Positions 9,646 to 20,708 are shown, numbered from the stretch's first letter. The stretch is 64,000 bases of DNA from Streptomyces peucetius (GCF_025854275.1 NZ_CP107567.1:1426001-1490000), one strand, 5' to 3'. The notes: generated by a model from the sequence alone, not told the origin. Program-made: numbers and translations.

Positions 9646-10905
9646 TCAGGCCGGTGGCCGGACCCTGGTCGGATAGTGGTCGGCCACGACCCGGGTCATC
9701 GCGCCGATCGGGTCGGTCACGACCTCCATCGCCGAGAAGTAGCAGTGACCGGCGACCTCCGGGTACCGCTCGGCGTACGTGAGATGCCGGGAGAGCTCCG
9801 AGGGGTCCTGCCAGGCCTCCGGCTGCCCCGGCGCACCCGCCTTGTACAGGGCCTCCCCGATGAAGAGGTCGACGCCGGTGCCTCTCGCCACCTCCGCCCA
9901 CCAGGGCACGAGCATCTTGTAGTCGGCGGGCGGGAAGCCCATGTTCCAGTAGACCTGGGGCACGACGTAGTCGATCCACCCCTCTTTTACCCAGCGCCGG
10001 GTGTCCGCGTGCAGGTCGTCATAGGTCTGCACGCCGGCCTCCGTACGCGATCCGAGTGGGTCCGTCGCGGCGTTGCGCCACACACCGAAGGGGCTGATCC
10101 CGAAGCGGACGTGTTTCTTCACGGCCTTGATCCGCGCGGCCGTCTCCCGCACCAGCCGGTCGATGTTGTCGCGGCGCCATGCGGCCTTGTCGGTGAAACC
10201 ACCGCCGTACCGCGCGAAGGTCGCGTCGTCGTCGAAGGCCTGGTCGGGGACGGGATACGGGTAGAAGTAGTCGTCGAAGTGGACCGCGTCGACGTCGTAG
10301 CGGACGACGGCGTCCATGATCGCGTCCTGCACGAAGCGCCGGACCTCCGGGACACCCGGGTCGTAGTAGAGCTTCCCGCCGTACGCCACCGTCCACTCCG
10401 GGTGGAGCCTGGCCGGATGGCTCTCGACCAGGCGCGTCGGGTCGGTGTGCGTGGCCACCCGGTACGGGTTGAACCAGGCGTGCAGCTCCAGACCGCGCCG
10501 GTGCGCCTCGCGCACCGCCGTGCCGAGGGGGTCCCAGCCCGGGTCCCTGCCCTGGACGCCGGTCAGATACTGGCTCCACGGCTCGTACGGCGACGGCCAC
10601 AGGGCGTCCGCGGTGGGCCGGACCTGGAGGACCACGGCGTTCAGCCGGCGGTCCACCGCGGTGTCGAGGTACGCCAGGAGTTCCGCGCGCTGCCGGTCGG
10701 CCGGCAGGCCCGGCTGCGAGGGCCAGTCCCGGTTCGCGACGGTGGCGAGCCACATCCCGCGGAACTCCCGCTTCGTCTGCCGCCCCCGGCCCCGGCGCCG
10801 GTTCTCGGCAGCGGCGCCGGTCCCTGCCGCGTCCCCGGCCGCCGCGAACGCGGCGAGCGCTCCGGCCGCCGTCACCACGAACCCTCTTCTGCCGATACGC
10901 CCCAT
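9646..10905 (-). CDS. Secreted GHL10/DUF187-type glycoside-hydrolase-like protein
   Basis: A 419-residue exported protein. The N-terminus GRIGRRGFVVTAAGALAAF has a twin arginine and a hydrophobic stretch, so export by Tat is likely. TatA and TatC lie at 55-56 kb. Residues about 48-400 match the family-10-like TIM barrel: REFRGMWLATVANRDWPS, LNAVVLQVRPTADALWPSPY, HAWFNPYRV, VDAVHFDDYFYPYP and WIDYVVPQVYWNMGF. The DD in HFDDYFYPYP is a candidate acidic pair. Relatives act on cell-wall or other polysaccharides; the substrate here is unknown. ATG with GAGGTGG upstream. Confidence 0.88.
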   Translation of the reverse strand: MGRIGRRGFVVTAAGALAAFAAAGDAAGTGAAAENRRRGRGRQTKREFRGMWLATVANRDWPSQPGLPADRQRAELLAYLDTAVDRRLNAVVLQVRPTADALWPSPYEPWSQYLTGVQGRDPGWDPLGTAVREAHRRGLELHAWFNPYRVATHTDPTRLVESHPARLHPEWTVAYGGKLYYDPGVPEVRRFVQDAIMDAVVRYDVDAVHFDDYFYPYPVPDQAFDDDATFARYGGGFTDKAAWRRDNIDRLVRETAARIKAVKKHVRFGISPFGVWRNAATDPLGSRTEAGVQTYDDLHADTRRWVKEGWIDYVVPQVYWNMGFPPADYKMLVPWWAEVARGTGVDLFIGEALYKAGAPGQPEAWQDPSELSRHLTYAERYPEVAGHCYFSAMEVVTDPIGAMTRVVADHYPTRVRPPA

Positions 10906-11066
10906 AAGTCCACCTCTGTCAGGCTCGGTGTCCACCGCCGTATCCGCAGAGCATGCCCGCCCCGGGCGCTCGGGCATCCACACATCCGGAGTAACGTCGT
11001 GGGGTCGGGCGGGCGCCGGAACCATACGGGGGACCTGCCGGCCGAAGGATCAGCGAAAGGCACGAG

Positions 11067-11939
11067 GTGACGGACTCAATGGCCGACATTGCACGCGTCG
11101 GAGTAGTGGGTTGCGGCCAGATGGGCGCGGGCATCGCGGAGGTGTGTGCCCGCAGCGGCCTCGAGGTGAAGGTGGCCGAGACCACGGGTGAGGCCCTGGA
11201 GATCGGCCGTACCCGGCTGTTCAACTCCCTCTCCAAGGCCGCCGAGCGCGGCAAGATCAGCGAGGAGGAGCGCGACGCCACCCTGGAGAGGCTGAGCTTC
11301 ACGACCGACCTCGGGGAGTTCGCCGACCGCGACCTCGTCATCGAGGCCGTCGTGGAGAACGAGCAGGTCAAGACCGAGATCTTTCAGGTGCTGGACCAGG
11401 TGGTGACCCGCCACGACGCGATTCTCGCCTCCAACACCTCCTCCATCCCGCTGGTGAAACTGGCTGTCGCGACCTCCCGCCCCGACCAGGTCATCGGCAT
11501 CCACTTCTTCAACCCGGCCCCGGTGCAGAAGCTCGTCGAGCTGATCCCGGCGCTCACCACCTCCGAGGAGACCATCAAGCGTTCGGAGGCCGTGGTGCAG
11601 CAGGTGCTGGACAAGCACCCGATCCGCGCCCAGGACCGCTCCGGCTTCGTGGTCAACGCTCTTCTCATCCCGTACCTCCTCTCGGCGATCCGGATGTTCG
11701 AATCGGGCATCGCGTCGCGCGAGGACATCGACAACGGCATGGAGATGGGCTGCGCCCACCCCATGGGGCCGCTGAAGCTCTCCGACCTGATCGGCCTCGA
11801 CACCGTGGCCTCGGTCGCCGACAGCATGTACGCGGAGTTCAAGGAGCCGCTGTACGCCGCTCCCCCGCTGCTGCAGCGGATGGTGGACGCGGGCCGGCTC
11901 GGCCGCAAGACGGGCTCCGGCTTCTACACGTACTCCTGA
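11067..11939 (+). CDS. 3-hydroxybutyryl-CoA dehydrogenase
   Basis: A 290-residue cytosolic NAD(P)-dependent dehydrogenase for L-3-hydroxyacyl-CoA. The N-terminal Rossmann motif is GVVGCGQMGAGIAEV, the catalytic region IGIHFFNPAPVQKLVEL, and the C-terminal dimer domain starts at DRSGFVVNALLIPYLLSA. The length fits monofunctional Hbd enzymes. The GTG at 11067 has AAAGG six bases upstream. An ATG at 11079 in the same frame is the alternative. It stands alone, so whether it serves butyryl-CoA formation for polyketides, PHB-type metabolism or fatty-acid breakdown cannot be read here. Confidence 0.94.
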   Translation: MTDSMADIARVGVVGCGQMGAGIAEVCARSGLEVKVAETTGEALEIGRTRLFNSLSKAAERGKISEEERDATLERLSFTTDLGEFADRDLVIEAVVENEQVKTEIFQVLDQVVTRHDAILASNTSSIPLVKLAVATSRPDQVIGIHFFNPAPVQKLVELIPALTTSEETIKRSEAVVQQVLDKHPIRAQDRSGFVVNALLIPYLLSAIRMFESGIASREDIDNGMEMGCAHPMGPLKLSDLIGLDTVASVADSMYAEFKEPLYAAPPLLQRMVDAGRLGRKTGSGFYTYS

Positions 11940-11959
11940 CCGGTCGGCGTCGCCCGCCC

Positions 11960-11993
11960 GGCCCGGCGGTGCCACGGCCCGTGGCGCCGGGCC
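11960..11993. terminator. Hairpin between convergent hydroxybutyryl-CoA dehydrogenase and NUDIX genes
   Basis: Arms GGCCCGGC..GCCACGG / CCGTGGC..GCCGGGCC with a small bulge, 20 bp after the dehydrogenase stop and 27 bp from the NUDIX stop. Position and stability suggest a shared terminator. Confidence 0.5.
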
Positions 11994-12020
11994 GCGCGGT
12001 GCCGCCGGGCAGGCCGGCCG

Positions 12021-12551
12021 TCAGCCGAACCGCAGGTGGTGCAGCATCAGCAACCCGGCCGCCATGCCGGCGGCCGGGACCTCGCCGCGGGCGATCATGT
12101 CGGGCACCAGCTTGAGCGGGACCCACTCGCGGCGCGAGGACTCGAAGTCGTCCACGGGGTGACCTGTGTACGTGGCGTCCTCGGCCCAGTAGAGGTGGTG
12201 GCGGGCGTCGGTGAGGCCGTTGGACGGCTCCACGGTCAGCAGATGGTGGAGGGGACCGGGCCGCCAGCCGGTCTCCTCCTCCATCTCCCTGGCCGCCGCC
12301 GCCCGGACGTCCTCCCCGTCCTCGACGACACCGGCGGCGAGCTCCCACCCCCAGCTGTCGGTGATGAACCGGTGCCGCCAGAGCATCAGCACCTCGTTGG
12401 CCTCGTTGACGGCGGTCGCGACGGCAACGGGGCGGAGGCGGACGAGGAAGTGGTCCAGATGCCGGCCGTCGGGCAGCTCGACATCGGCGAGATTGACCCT
12501 GAACCACCGGTTCTCGTACACGGTTTGTTCGCTCAAGTTCGTCCACTGCAT
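12021..12551 (-). CDS. NUDIX hydrolase
   Basis: A 176-residue cytosolic pyrophosphohydrolase, ADP-ribose-pyrophosphatase-like. The NUDIX box is intact: G VVEDGE DVRAAAAREMEEETGW (about residues 85-108), with the REXXEE metal site. The ATG at 12551 is chosen because AAGGTGG lies seven bases upstream. The reading frame extends to a GTG seven codons earlier. It lies 36 bp downstream of no co-directional gene and converges on the dehydrogenase gene. The true substrate is not predictable. Confidence 0.92.
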   Translation of the reverse strand: MQWTNLSEQTVYENRWFRVNLADVELPDGRHLDHFLVRLRPVAVATAVNEANEVLMLWRHRFITDSWGWELAAGVVEDGEDVRAAAAREMEEETGWRPGPLHHLLTVEPSNGLTDARHHLYWAEDATYTGHPVDDFESSRREWVPLKLVPDMIARGEVPAAGMAAGLLMLHHLRFG

Positions 12552-12602
12552 GTTTCTGCCACCTTCCGACACGTAGATGGCAACATGGCAGCAGGAGCCC
12601 GG

Positions 12603-13967
12603 TCATAGGGGAACGCGCAGCGCCCCCTCGATGAGTCCGGCCGTCTCTTTCGCGCCGGCACAACCGCTCGCCGCCAGCCCCTCACGCACCGCCCGCAGCC
12701 GGTCCCTCAGCCGCTGCGACTCCATCCCCCTGGCCCGCTCCAGCATCTCCGCCGCGGTCCGCGCCGCGCGGTCCGCCTCCCCCTGTCGCAGCTCGATCTG
12801 GCTCAGCAGGGCGAGCCGGTGCACCCGGCCGCGGTCGTGCGCCGGTGTGCCGACGGCGGCAGCCGCGTGCGCCCTCGCGGCCGTGAGATAGCCCAGACCG
12901 AGCAGCGCCTCGGCGACCTGTACGTCGACCAGGCCCGGCTGGACGTAACCGGTCTCGTCCGGCTCATGACCGGGGCGGATCCGACCCGCCTCCGACTGCG
13001 CACGCCGGATGCAGGTCAGCGCGCCGGCGGCGTCGCCCAGATGCGCGTACGCCTTGGCCTGCATCGCGTACAGGTCGGCGGCCAGAGCCGGGGTGATCTG
13101 CCGGCCGGCCGACCGCAGCGCCGCCTCCGCGAAGGCGAGCGCCTGCCGGTGCTCGGACATGAACAGCGACTGGTTGACCAGAAGCGCGACGACGTACGCG
13201 CCCAGCCCCCGGTCCCCGCTCGCTTTCGCCAGCCGCAGCGCCTGGTGGAAGTAGCGCTGGGCCGGTCCGTGCGCGTCGGAGTCGTAGGAACAGATACCGG
13301 CCACCGCCACCAGTCCCCCTGCGGCACGGTGCAGTTGACGGCCCAGCGCGTCGCCGTACGAGCCGCGCAGCAGCGGTGCGGTCTCCGCGTTGAGGAAGCC
13401 GACGATGCGGGAGCGGGTCGCGACACCGCCCGCCCGCCGGTACATCAACTCGTAGTGCGCGCGGGCGGCCCGGAGCATCTCGATGTCCGCGGTGCCGACA
13501 CGGGTGCGGCCCTCGCGTGAGACGTCCGAGTCCTCCGGCGGGTTCTCCCACTCCCAGACGGGCATCACGGCGGGCGTTCCGGTGACAGCGGGCGCCGGGG
13601 CTTCGCGTGCGCCCTGCTGCCGCTGCCGCTGCCGCTGCTGGGCCTCGTACCGCCACTGCGCGGTGGCCCGCTCCACGAACCCGGACAGCGACGAGTTGTG
13701 CGGCACGGCGCGGTCCCCTGCCGGTACGCCGAGACCGATGTCGTCGAGCGTGACCACGCGCCGCAGCCGGCCCGCGAGCACCTCGCAGATCAGGTCGGGC
13801 ACCTGGCCGCGGGGCCGCTGCCCCTTCAACCACCGTGCCACGGCGGTGTGTTCGTACCGCAGCGACAGTCCCCTGGCCGAGCCCGCCAGGTTGACGCGGG
13901 CGGCCAGACCCGCGTGGGAGAAACCCGCCTCTTCGAGCAGTGCGTCGAGCAGGGTGTTGGGCTGCAT
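12603..13967 (-). CDS. TPR-containing transcriptional regulator of the Streptomyces NsdA-like type
   Basis: A 454-residue cytosolic protein. The N-terminal 80 residues look like a divergent helix-turn-helix (GFSHAGLAARVNLAG then YEHTAVARWLKGQRPRGQVP). Residues 190-450 are rich in alpha-helical repeat pairs typical of tetratricopeptide arrays (AAGGLVAVAGICSYDSDAHG, ALAFAEAALRSAGRQITPAL, AYAHLGDAAGALTCIRRAQS). A short polyglutamine/arginine stretch (QQRQRQRQQG) separates the two. This architecture occurs in Streptomyces regulators of development and antibiotic production, but the exact subfamily is not certain. GGAGGGGG precedes the ATG. A repeat-filled, gene-free 750 bp lies upstream. Confidence 0.8.
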   Translation of the reverse strand: MQPNTLLDALLEEAGFSHAGLAARVNLAGSARGLSLRYEHTAVARWLKGQRPRGQVPDLICEVLAGRLRRVVTLDDIGLGVPAGDRAVPHNSSLSGFVERATAQWRYEAQQRQRQRQQGAREAPAPAVTGTPAVMPVWEWENPPEDSDVSREGRTRVGTADIEMLRAARAHYELMYRRAGGVATRSRIVGFLNAETAPLLRGSYGDALGRQLHRAAGGLVAVAGICSYDSDAHGPAQRYFHQALRLAKASGDRGLGAYVVALLVNQSLFMSEHRQALAFAEAALRSAGRQITPALAADLYAMQAKAYAHLGDAAGALTCIRRAQSEAGRIRPGHEPDETGYVQPGLVDVQVAEALLGLGYLTAARAHAAAAVGTPAHDRGRVHRLALLSQIELRQGEADRAARTAAEMLERARGMESQRLRDRLRAVREGLAASGCAGAKETAGLIEGALRVPL

Positions 13968-14245
13968 GGCCCCCTCCGGTGACTCAAGTCCGCTCAGGGT
14001 AGTGGAGGGCGAATCGCACGGGGTGTGAAAGTAGTGCGCTTTTCTGCGGCTTGTGTGCTCTGCCCGGGGCCGGGGCGGGGGCTGTTGACTTAACTGCCTC
14101 TCCCTGGGAGGCGGCCGGGCCGCCGGCTCCCCCTCGTACAGTGCGGCGGCCCTGATCGCGCCGTTCGTCCTGCTGATCTGCCCGACACTCCGCGGCAGGG
14201 CGGACGGCGCGCGTGCCGTGGCGCCTGCGGCGGACTTGCCCCCAC

Positions 14246-14339
14246 CCCGCTGTACCGATGTGCGGCTCCGCCGCGTGGCGGGGCAAGCCCCGGACCCGTA
14301 CCGCGCTTCGCGCGATGACCTCAAACTCTCCCTACGGCC
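14246..14339 (+). repeat. Dispersed intergenic repeat, copy 1 (partner at 48355-48448)
   Basis: These 94 bp match 48355-48448 in the same orientation at 87 of 94 positions by hand alignment. The element contains the hairpin GCGGCTCCGCCGC and a GGGGCAAGCCCC stem. It lies in the gap upstream of the TPR regulator and encodes nothing convincing. Confidence 0.8.
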
Positions 14340-14440
14340 CTACGGCCCTACGGCCCAGCGGCCGTGGGTGGGGTGCCTCCCACGCCGCCAGGCGCAGGGG
14401 GCCATGCCCGCAAGCCGGGCTCGATGTGCCGCTGTGGCAA

Positions 14441-14551
14441 CTTCAGCCTCGCCGGCGTTTGAGGCGCGGGTCCGGGGCGGAGCCCCGACAGGACCGGCGC
14501 ACTCCAGCCCCGCCGGCGACTGAGGCGCCGGGCTCGGGGCGGAGCCTCCGA
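14441..14551 (+). repeat. Two tandem copies of a Streptomyces-type intergenic element
   Basis: Units 14441-14489 and 14502-14551 share CAGCC(T/C)CGCCGGCG.(T/C)TGAGGCG and GGGGCGGAGCC. They resemble an element I know from many Streptomyces intergenic regions. Each ends in a potential hairpin (GGGGCGGAGCCCC). Non-coding. Confidence 0.65.
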
Positions 14552-14570
14552 AAACGGGTCCAAGTGGAGA

Positions 14571-14627
14571 CCGCCGTGCGGCGGAGCCGCATGTCGGGAC
14601 AGCGGGAAGGGGCGGGGTGGGGGAAAC
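14571..14627 (-). repeat. Inverted partial copy of the dispersed repeat
   Basis: On the minus strand this reads CCCGCCCCTTCCCGCTGT then CGACATGCGGCTCCGCCGC, the same order as 48341-48384. The 750-bp gap therefore holds repeat copies in both orientations. Bases 13968-14245 and 14628-14715 show only unannotated GC-rich sequence, apart from the pheT 3' end beyond. Confidence 0.65.
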
Positions 14628-14715
14628 GCATCGCGCAGCGGCGACCGCGGAGGGCCCGGCAGGCCGGCGTGTGCACGCCGGTCGGCCGGGCCCTCCGCAA
14701 CGAGACGAACGGGGC

Positions 14716-17228
14716 TCACGCGCCCCGCAACACCGCTCCCGTCCGCTCCGACGCCAGCGCCACCGCCGCGTCACGCGCGGCCGACGCCTCGTCGACCGTC
14801 AGCGTGCGGTCGGCCGCACGGAAACGCAGCGCGTACGCGAGCGACTTGCGGCCGCCCCCGATCTGCTCGCCGGTGAAGACGTCGAACAGCCGGATGGACT
14901 CCAGTAGTTCGCCCGCTCCCTCGCGCAGCGCGGACTCGACGTCCGCCGTGGGCACGTCGTCCGCGACGACGAGCGCGACATCCTGCGTGGCGACGGGGAA
15001 CGTGGAGATCTGCGGCGCCTGGACGACTCCGGTCACCGCCTGCTCCAGCACGTCGAGCTCCAGCTCCATCGCGCAGGTGCGGTCCGGCAGGTGCAGCGCC
15101 TTGACGACGCGCGGGTGCAGTTCGCCCGCGTGGCCGACGAGGGTCTCCTCGCCGTCCACCGTGGCGTACAGCGCGGCGCAGCGGCCCGGGTGCCACGGCG
15201 CGTGCTGGTCGGCGCGGACCGTCAGCTCGACGCCCGCCTCGCGGGCGACCAGCCGGCCGGCCTCGACGGCGTCGGCCCAGTCGGCCGGGCGGCCCTTGCC
15301 CCACCAGCCGTCCTGCTCGCGGGCGCCCGCGAGGACGACGGCGACGCGGCGCGGCTGGCGCGGGAGTGCGGCGTCGAGGCCGGCGATCTCCTCGTCGGTC
15401 GGGCGGCGGTCGACGGGCAGCCGTACCGCGCGCCGCTCCTCGCCGGTGGGGCGGAAGACGAGACCGGTCTCGAAGAGCGCCAGGTCGTGGCTGCCGCGGC
15501 CGTCGTTGCGGCGCAGTGCGCCGAGGAGGCCCGGCAGCAGCGTGGTGCGCAGCGCCGGCTCCTCGTCGGAGAGCGGGTTGACGAGCCTGACGACCCGGCG
15601 GCGGGCGTCGTCGTTCTCCAGGCCGAGCTGGTCGAGGACGGGCTCGCCGATGAAGGGGTAGTTCGGCGCCTCGACGTAACCCGCGCCGGCCAGGGCGCGG
15701 CCGACCCGGCGGTGCAGCCGCTGCCGGGCGGTGAGCCCGCGGCCGGACGGCGGGGTGGGCAGCGTCGAGGGCAGGTTCTCGTAGCCCTCCAGCCGGATGA
15801 CCTCTTCGGCGAGGTCGTTGGGCTCCGCGAGGTCGGGCCGCCACGAGGGGACGGTGACGACGAGGTCGTCCTGTCCGTACACGTCGCAGCCGACCTCCTG
15901 GAGGCGGCGCACCACGGTCTCGCGGCCGTAGGTGACGCCTGCGACGCGGTCGGGGTGGTCCGCGGGCATGGCGATGGTGCGGGGCGCGCTGGGCGCGACG
16001 ACCTGGGTGACGCCGCCCTCCGCCGTACCGCCGGCGAGGAGCACCAGCAGGTCGACGGTGCGCTGCGCGGCCGCTGCCGCGGCCTGCGGGTCGACGCCGC
16101 GCTCGAAGCGCTTGGAGGCCTCGGAGGACAGCTTGTGACGGCGCGCGGTGCGGGCGATGGCGACCGGGTCGAAGTGCGCGGCCTCGATGACGACCTCGGT
16201 AGTGGCACCGGCGGTGTCGTCGTGGTCGGCGATCTCGGTGTTGGCGCCGCCCATGACGCCCGCGAGGCCGATGGGTCCGCGGTTGTCGGTGATGACGAGG
16301 TCTTCCGCGTCGAGCACGCGCTTGGTGCCGTCGAGCGTGGTGAGCTTCTCGCCGGGCTCGGCGCGGCGCACCCCGATCGGCCCGTCGAGACGGGAGCGGT
16401 CGTAGGCGTGCAGCGGCTGGCCGAGCTCGAGCATCACGTAGTTGGTGATGTCGACGGCGAGCGAGATGGGACGCATCCCGGCCTTCTGCAGCCGGCGCTG
16501 CAGCCAGATCGGGGAGCGCGCCTCGGCCTCGAGGCCGACGACGGTGCGCGCGGTGAAGCTGTCGCAGCCGACCGGGTCGGCGACGTCGACGGGGTAGCCG
16601 TACGAGTTCGGCCCGGGCACGTCCAGCAGCGCCGGGTCGCGCAGCGGCAGGCCGTAGGCGGTGGCCGCCTCGCGGGCGACACCGCGCAGGGAGAGGGCGT
16701 AGCCCCGGTCGGGGGTGACGGCGATGTCGAGGACCTCGTCGACGAGTTCGAGGAGCTCGATCGCGTCGGTGCCGACCTCGTGCTCGGGCGGGAGCACGAT
16801 GATGCCGCCGCTGCCGTCGTCGCCCATGCCGAGCTCGTCGCCGGAGCAGATCATCCCGTGGGAGGTCTTGCCGTACGTCTTGCGGGCGGCGATCGCGAAG
16901 TCACCGGGCAGCACGGCGCCCGGGAGGACCACGACGACCTTGTCGCCGACGGAGAAGTTGCGGGCGCCGCAGACGATCTCCTGCGGCTCGCCGGTGCCGT
17001 TGGCCCGGCCGACGTCGACGGTGCAGAAGCGGATCGGCTTCTTGAACTCCGTCAGCTCCTCGATGGTCAGCACCTGGCCGACGACGAGGGGGCCCTTGAG
17101 CCCGGCGCCGAGCTGCTCGACGGTCTCGACCTCGAGGCCGGCGGCGATGAGCTTGGCCTGGACGTCCCGGCCGGTCTCCGTCGCCGGCAGGTCGACGTAC
17201 TCCCGCAGCCAAGAAAGCGGGACCCGCA

Positions 17229-17229
<1 letters not shown>
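14716..17229 (-). CDS. pheT: Phenylalanyl-tRNA synthetase beta subunit
   Basis: An 837-residue subunit of the cytosolic alpha2-beta2 enzyme that charges tRNA-Phe. Domains run in order: N-terminal [15 protein letters not shown], the EMAP-like tRNA-binding domain (about 40-155), the B3/4 editing domain, the B5 domain (about 410-480), a catalytic-like domain, and the C-terminal ferredoxin-fold anticodon-binding domain ending near [12 protein letters not shown]. The editing domain should remove misacylated tyrosine. Its ATG shares one base with the pheS stop (TGATG), so translation is coupled. Length is normal. Confidence 0.98.
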
Positions 17230-18392
<1,163 letters not shown>

Positions 18393-18503
18393 TCAGGGAC
18401 GACCGAGGACGCAAAGGTGCCAAAGGTCGAGTCTAACGGGGTGTGGAGCGGCGAATGAGCCCGCCGGTCGCCCGGGCCCTCCCGCTGCGGCCGGGAACGG
18501 CCG

Positions 18504-19622
18504 CTACTGGAGGTGTGCCGGGGTGCCGACGGGCAACGTAAATCGGAACTCGGCACCGCCGCCGGGTCCCCGGCCGACGGTGATCGTCCCGCCGTGCGCC
18601 TCGACGATGCCCTTGACGATGTACAGACCGAGGCCGGTGCCGCCGCGTTTGCTCCCCCGCCAGAAGCGGGTGAAGACTCGGCCCATCGACTCCTCCGGAA
18701 TGCCGGGGCCCTCGTCGGTCACGGTGACGGCGGTGCCGGTACCGCTCTGCTCATGCGCGGAACGCGAGGGCGCTATGTCGATGGTGACAGTTCCCTCGCC
18801 GTGCCGCACCGCGTTTTCCAGCAGGTTGCCGAGCACCTGGTCGATCTTGTCGGGGTCGGCCCACAGGTCGGGCAGCGGCCGGGTGACGTGGACCCGGAAG
18901 CGGTCGGGAGCCTGGCCGGCGGCCACGTGCGCGTCGACGTGGCGGCGTACGGCGGCGCCGAGGTCGACCGGCTGGCGGCGCACCTCGAGACGGCCGGAGT
19001 CGATGCGGGAGATGTCGAGGAGCTCCGCGATGAGGCGGGTGACGCGGCCCGCGTCGGCGTCGACGGTCTCCAGCATCAGTCGCTTCTGGTCGTCGGTGAA
19101 CCGCTCCCACTTGGCGAGGAGGGTCGCCGTGAAGCCCTTGACGGAGGTCAGCGGGGAGCGCAGCTCGTGGGCGACGGTGGCGATCAGCTCGGCGTGGCTG
19201 CGTTCGCTGCGGCGGCGGGCCTCCGTGCCGCGCAGGCTGACCACGAGCCGGCGCAGCGGGCCGGTGGGGGCGTCACGCACGTAGCGGGCGGAGACGAGGA
19301 CCTCGCGGCCGCCGGGCAGCAGGAGATTGCGCTCGGGCTGGCCGACGCGGGTGGCGAGCCCGCCGTACGGGTCGGTCAGGGTCCACCAGCGGCGGCCCTT
19401 GAGGTCCTCCAGCGGCAGGACGCGTTCCAGCGGCAGCCCGATGGCGTCGGTCCTGTCCACGGCGGTGATGCGGACGGCGGCCGCATTGAAGCAGACGACG
19501 AGTCCCCGCTCGTCGGCGACGACGAGACCGTCGGGGAGCTCGTCGGGGTCGATCAAGGGCGCCTGGGCGCCCCACAGGGCCGCGTCCTGCGGCTCTGCCG
19601 GCCTGCTGGTCCCGACCGTCAT
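18504..19622 (-). CDS. PAS-domain sensor histidine kinase
   Basis: A 372-residue apparently soluble kinase. A PAS domain spans about 25-130 (DELPDGLVVADERGLVVCFN). The dimerisation/phosphoacceptor site is LIATVAHELRSPLTSVKGF with His at about 151. The ATPase domain shows the N box (NLLENAVRHG), G1 (DEGPGIPEE) and G2 (GTGLGLYIVKGIVEAHGG). No transmembrane segment is seen, so the signal is probably internal. No response-regulator gene is adjacent; it is an orphan in this window. It lies 100 bp downstream of the TrmH gene on the same strand. Confidence 0.94.
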   Translation of the reverse strand: MTVGTSRPAEPQDAALWGAQAPLIDPDELPDGLVVADERGLVVCFNAAAVRITAVDRTDAIGLPLERVLPLEDLKGRRWWTLTDPYGGLATRVGQPERNLLLPGGREVLVSARYVRDAPTGPLRRLVVSLRGTEARRRSERSHAELIATVAHELRSPLTSVKGFTATLLAKWERFTDDQKRLMLETVDADAGRVTRLIAELLDISRIDSGRLEVRRQPVDLGAAVRRHVDAHVAAGQAPDRFRVHVTRPLPDLWADPDKIDQVLGNLLENAVRHGEGTVTIDIAPSRSAHEQSGTGTAVTVTDEGPGIPEESMGRVFTRFWRGSKRGGTGLGLYIVKGIVEAHGGTITVGRGPGGGAEFRFTLPVGTPAHLQ

Positions 19623-19720
19623 GTCCCCGTACCCCACCTCTCCGCCGGCGCAGTGGGCCCCCGAGTGCGTCACACTACTAGCTGAAAGTGACGTCGCCGA
19701 CCCCCTGAGCGAGTGGTCCG

Positions 19721-20572
19721 TCAGGTCGCCGGGGCACCCTTGGCCCCGGCGCGCTGGGCGCGCGCCGACGCGTAGAGACATACGGCCGCCGCGGTCGCCA
19801 GGTTCAGGCTCTCGGCCTTTCCGTGGATCGGGACGCGTACGACGGCGTCGGCGAGCGCTCGTGTCTCCTCCGGCAGTCCCCAGGCCTCGTTGCCGAAGAT
19901 CCAGGCGGTGGGACCGCCCATGGTGCCGGCGTCGAGCTCGTCGTCGAGGTCGTCCTCGCCCGCCCCGTCGGCGGCGAGCACGCGTACGCCCGCGTCGCGC
20001 AGCCCCTGGACGGCCTGCTCGACGGGTACGCCGACGGCGACGGGGAGATGGAAGTGGGAACCGACCGAGGCGCGCACGGACTTGGGGTTGTAGAGGTCGA
20101 CGGACGCGTCGGTGAGGATCACGGCGTCCGCGCCTGCGGCGTCGGCGCAGCGCAGCACGGTGCCGGCGTTCCCGGGGTCGCGTACGTGGGCGAGCACGGC
20201 GACGAGCCTGGGGCGGGCGGCCAAAATGTCCTCGAAGGGCGAGTCGAGGAACCGGCAGACGCCGACGAGGCCCTGCGGGGTGACGGTCTGGGAGACCTCG
20301 GCGAGCACGCTGTCCGCGGCGTGGTGGACGCGGGCCCCGGCGGCCCGCGCTGCGTCGACGATGTCGGCGTAGCGCTCCGCTGCCTCGACGGTGGTGAACA
20401 GCTCGACCAGTGTCGCCGCGCCGTCGGGCCCGCGGTGGGCGACGGCCTCCCGGACGGCCTGCGGCCCCTCGGCGATGAACAGGCGGTCCTTCCCCCGGAA
20501 GTTGCGCTTGGCGAGCCGCCGTGCGGCGGTGACTCGGGGCGAGCGGGGGGAGATCAGCTCGGGGGTCGGCAT
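19721..20572 (-). CDS. TrmH/SpoU-family RNA 2'-O-methyltransferase
   Basis: A 283-residue cytosolic SPOUT methyltransferase. The N-terminal RNA-binding part (RLAKRNFRGKDRLFIAEGPQ) is the SpoU substrate-binding domain. The C-terminal knot carries the three motifs: LAHVRDPGNAGTVLRCADA (motif 1, about 125-143), AWIFGNEAWGLPEE (motif 2) and VRVPIHGKAESLNLATAAAV (motif 3). It modifies a ribose in rRNA or tRNA; the exact site is not predictable. It lies between rplT and a kinase in a translation-gene neighbourhood. Start ATG gives MPTPELISPRSPR. Confidence 0.94.
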   Translation of the reverse strand: MPTPELISPRSPRVTAARRLAKRNFRGKDRLFIAEGPQAVREAVAHRGPDGAATLVELFTTVEAAERYADIVDAARAAGARVHHAADSVLAEVSQTVTPQGLVGVCRFLDSPFEDILAARPRLVAVLAHVRDPGNAGTVLRCADAAGADAVILTDASVDLYNPKSVRASVGSHFHLPVAVGVPVEQAVQGLRDAGVRVLAADGAGEDDLDDELDAGTMGGPTAWIFGNEAWGLPEETRALADAVVRVPIHGKAESLNLATAAAVCLYASARAQRAGAKGAPAT

Positions 20573-20658
20573 GCGGCTCGACGGCTCTCTCTCACGGGTC
20601 CGGTTGGGGAAATGTTTCGTTGCGTGCGGTCGGGCGGGCGCCGCGGGGCCTCGGTACT

Positions 20659-20708
20659 CGGCCGTGAGCCTCGGCGAGTGCGGGCGCGGCCGTGAGCCTC
20701 GGCGAGTG
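20659..20708. repeat. Tandem 22-bp repeat upstream of the TrmH gene
   Basis: Two perfect copies at 20659-20680 and 20687-20708, CGGCCGTGAGCCTCGGCGAG plus TG, six bp apart, in the 317-bp gap between rplT and the TrmH gene. The gap otherwise holds the rplT terminator and presumably the TrmH promoter. The repeats could be regulatory or neutral. Confidence 0.6.

Noticed and set aside
20659..20708. CRISPR-like repeat
   Set aside because: Only two copies with a six-bp spacer and no cas genes.
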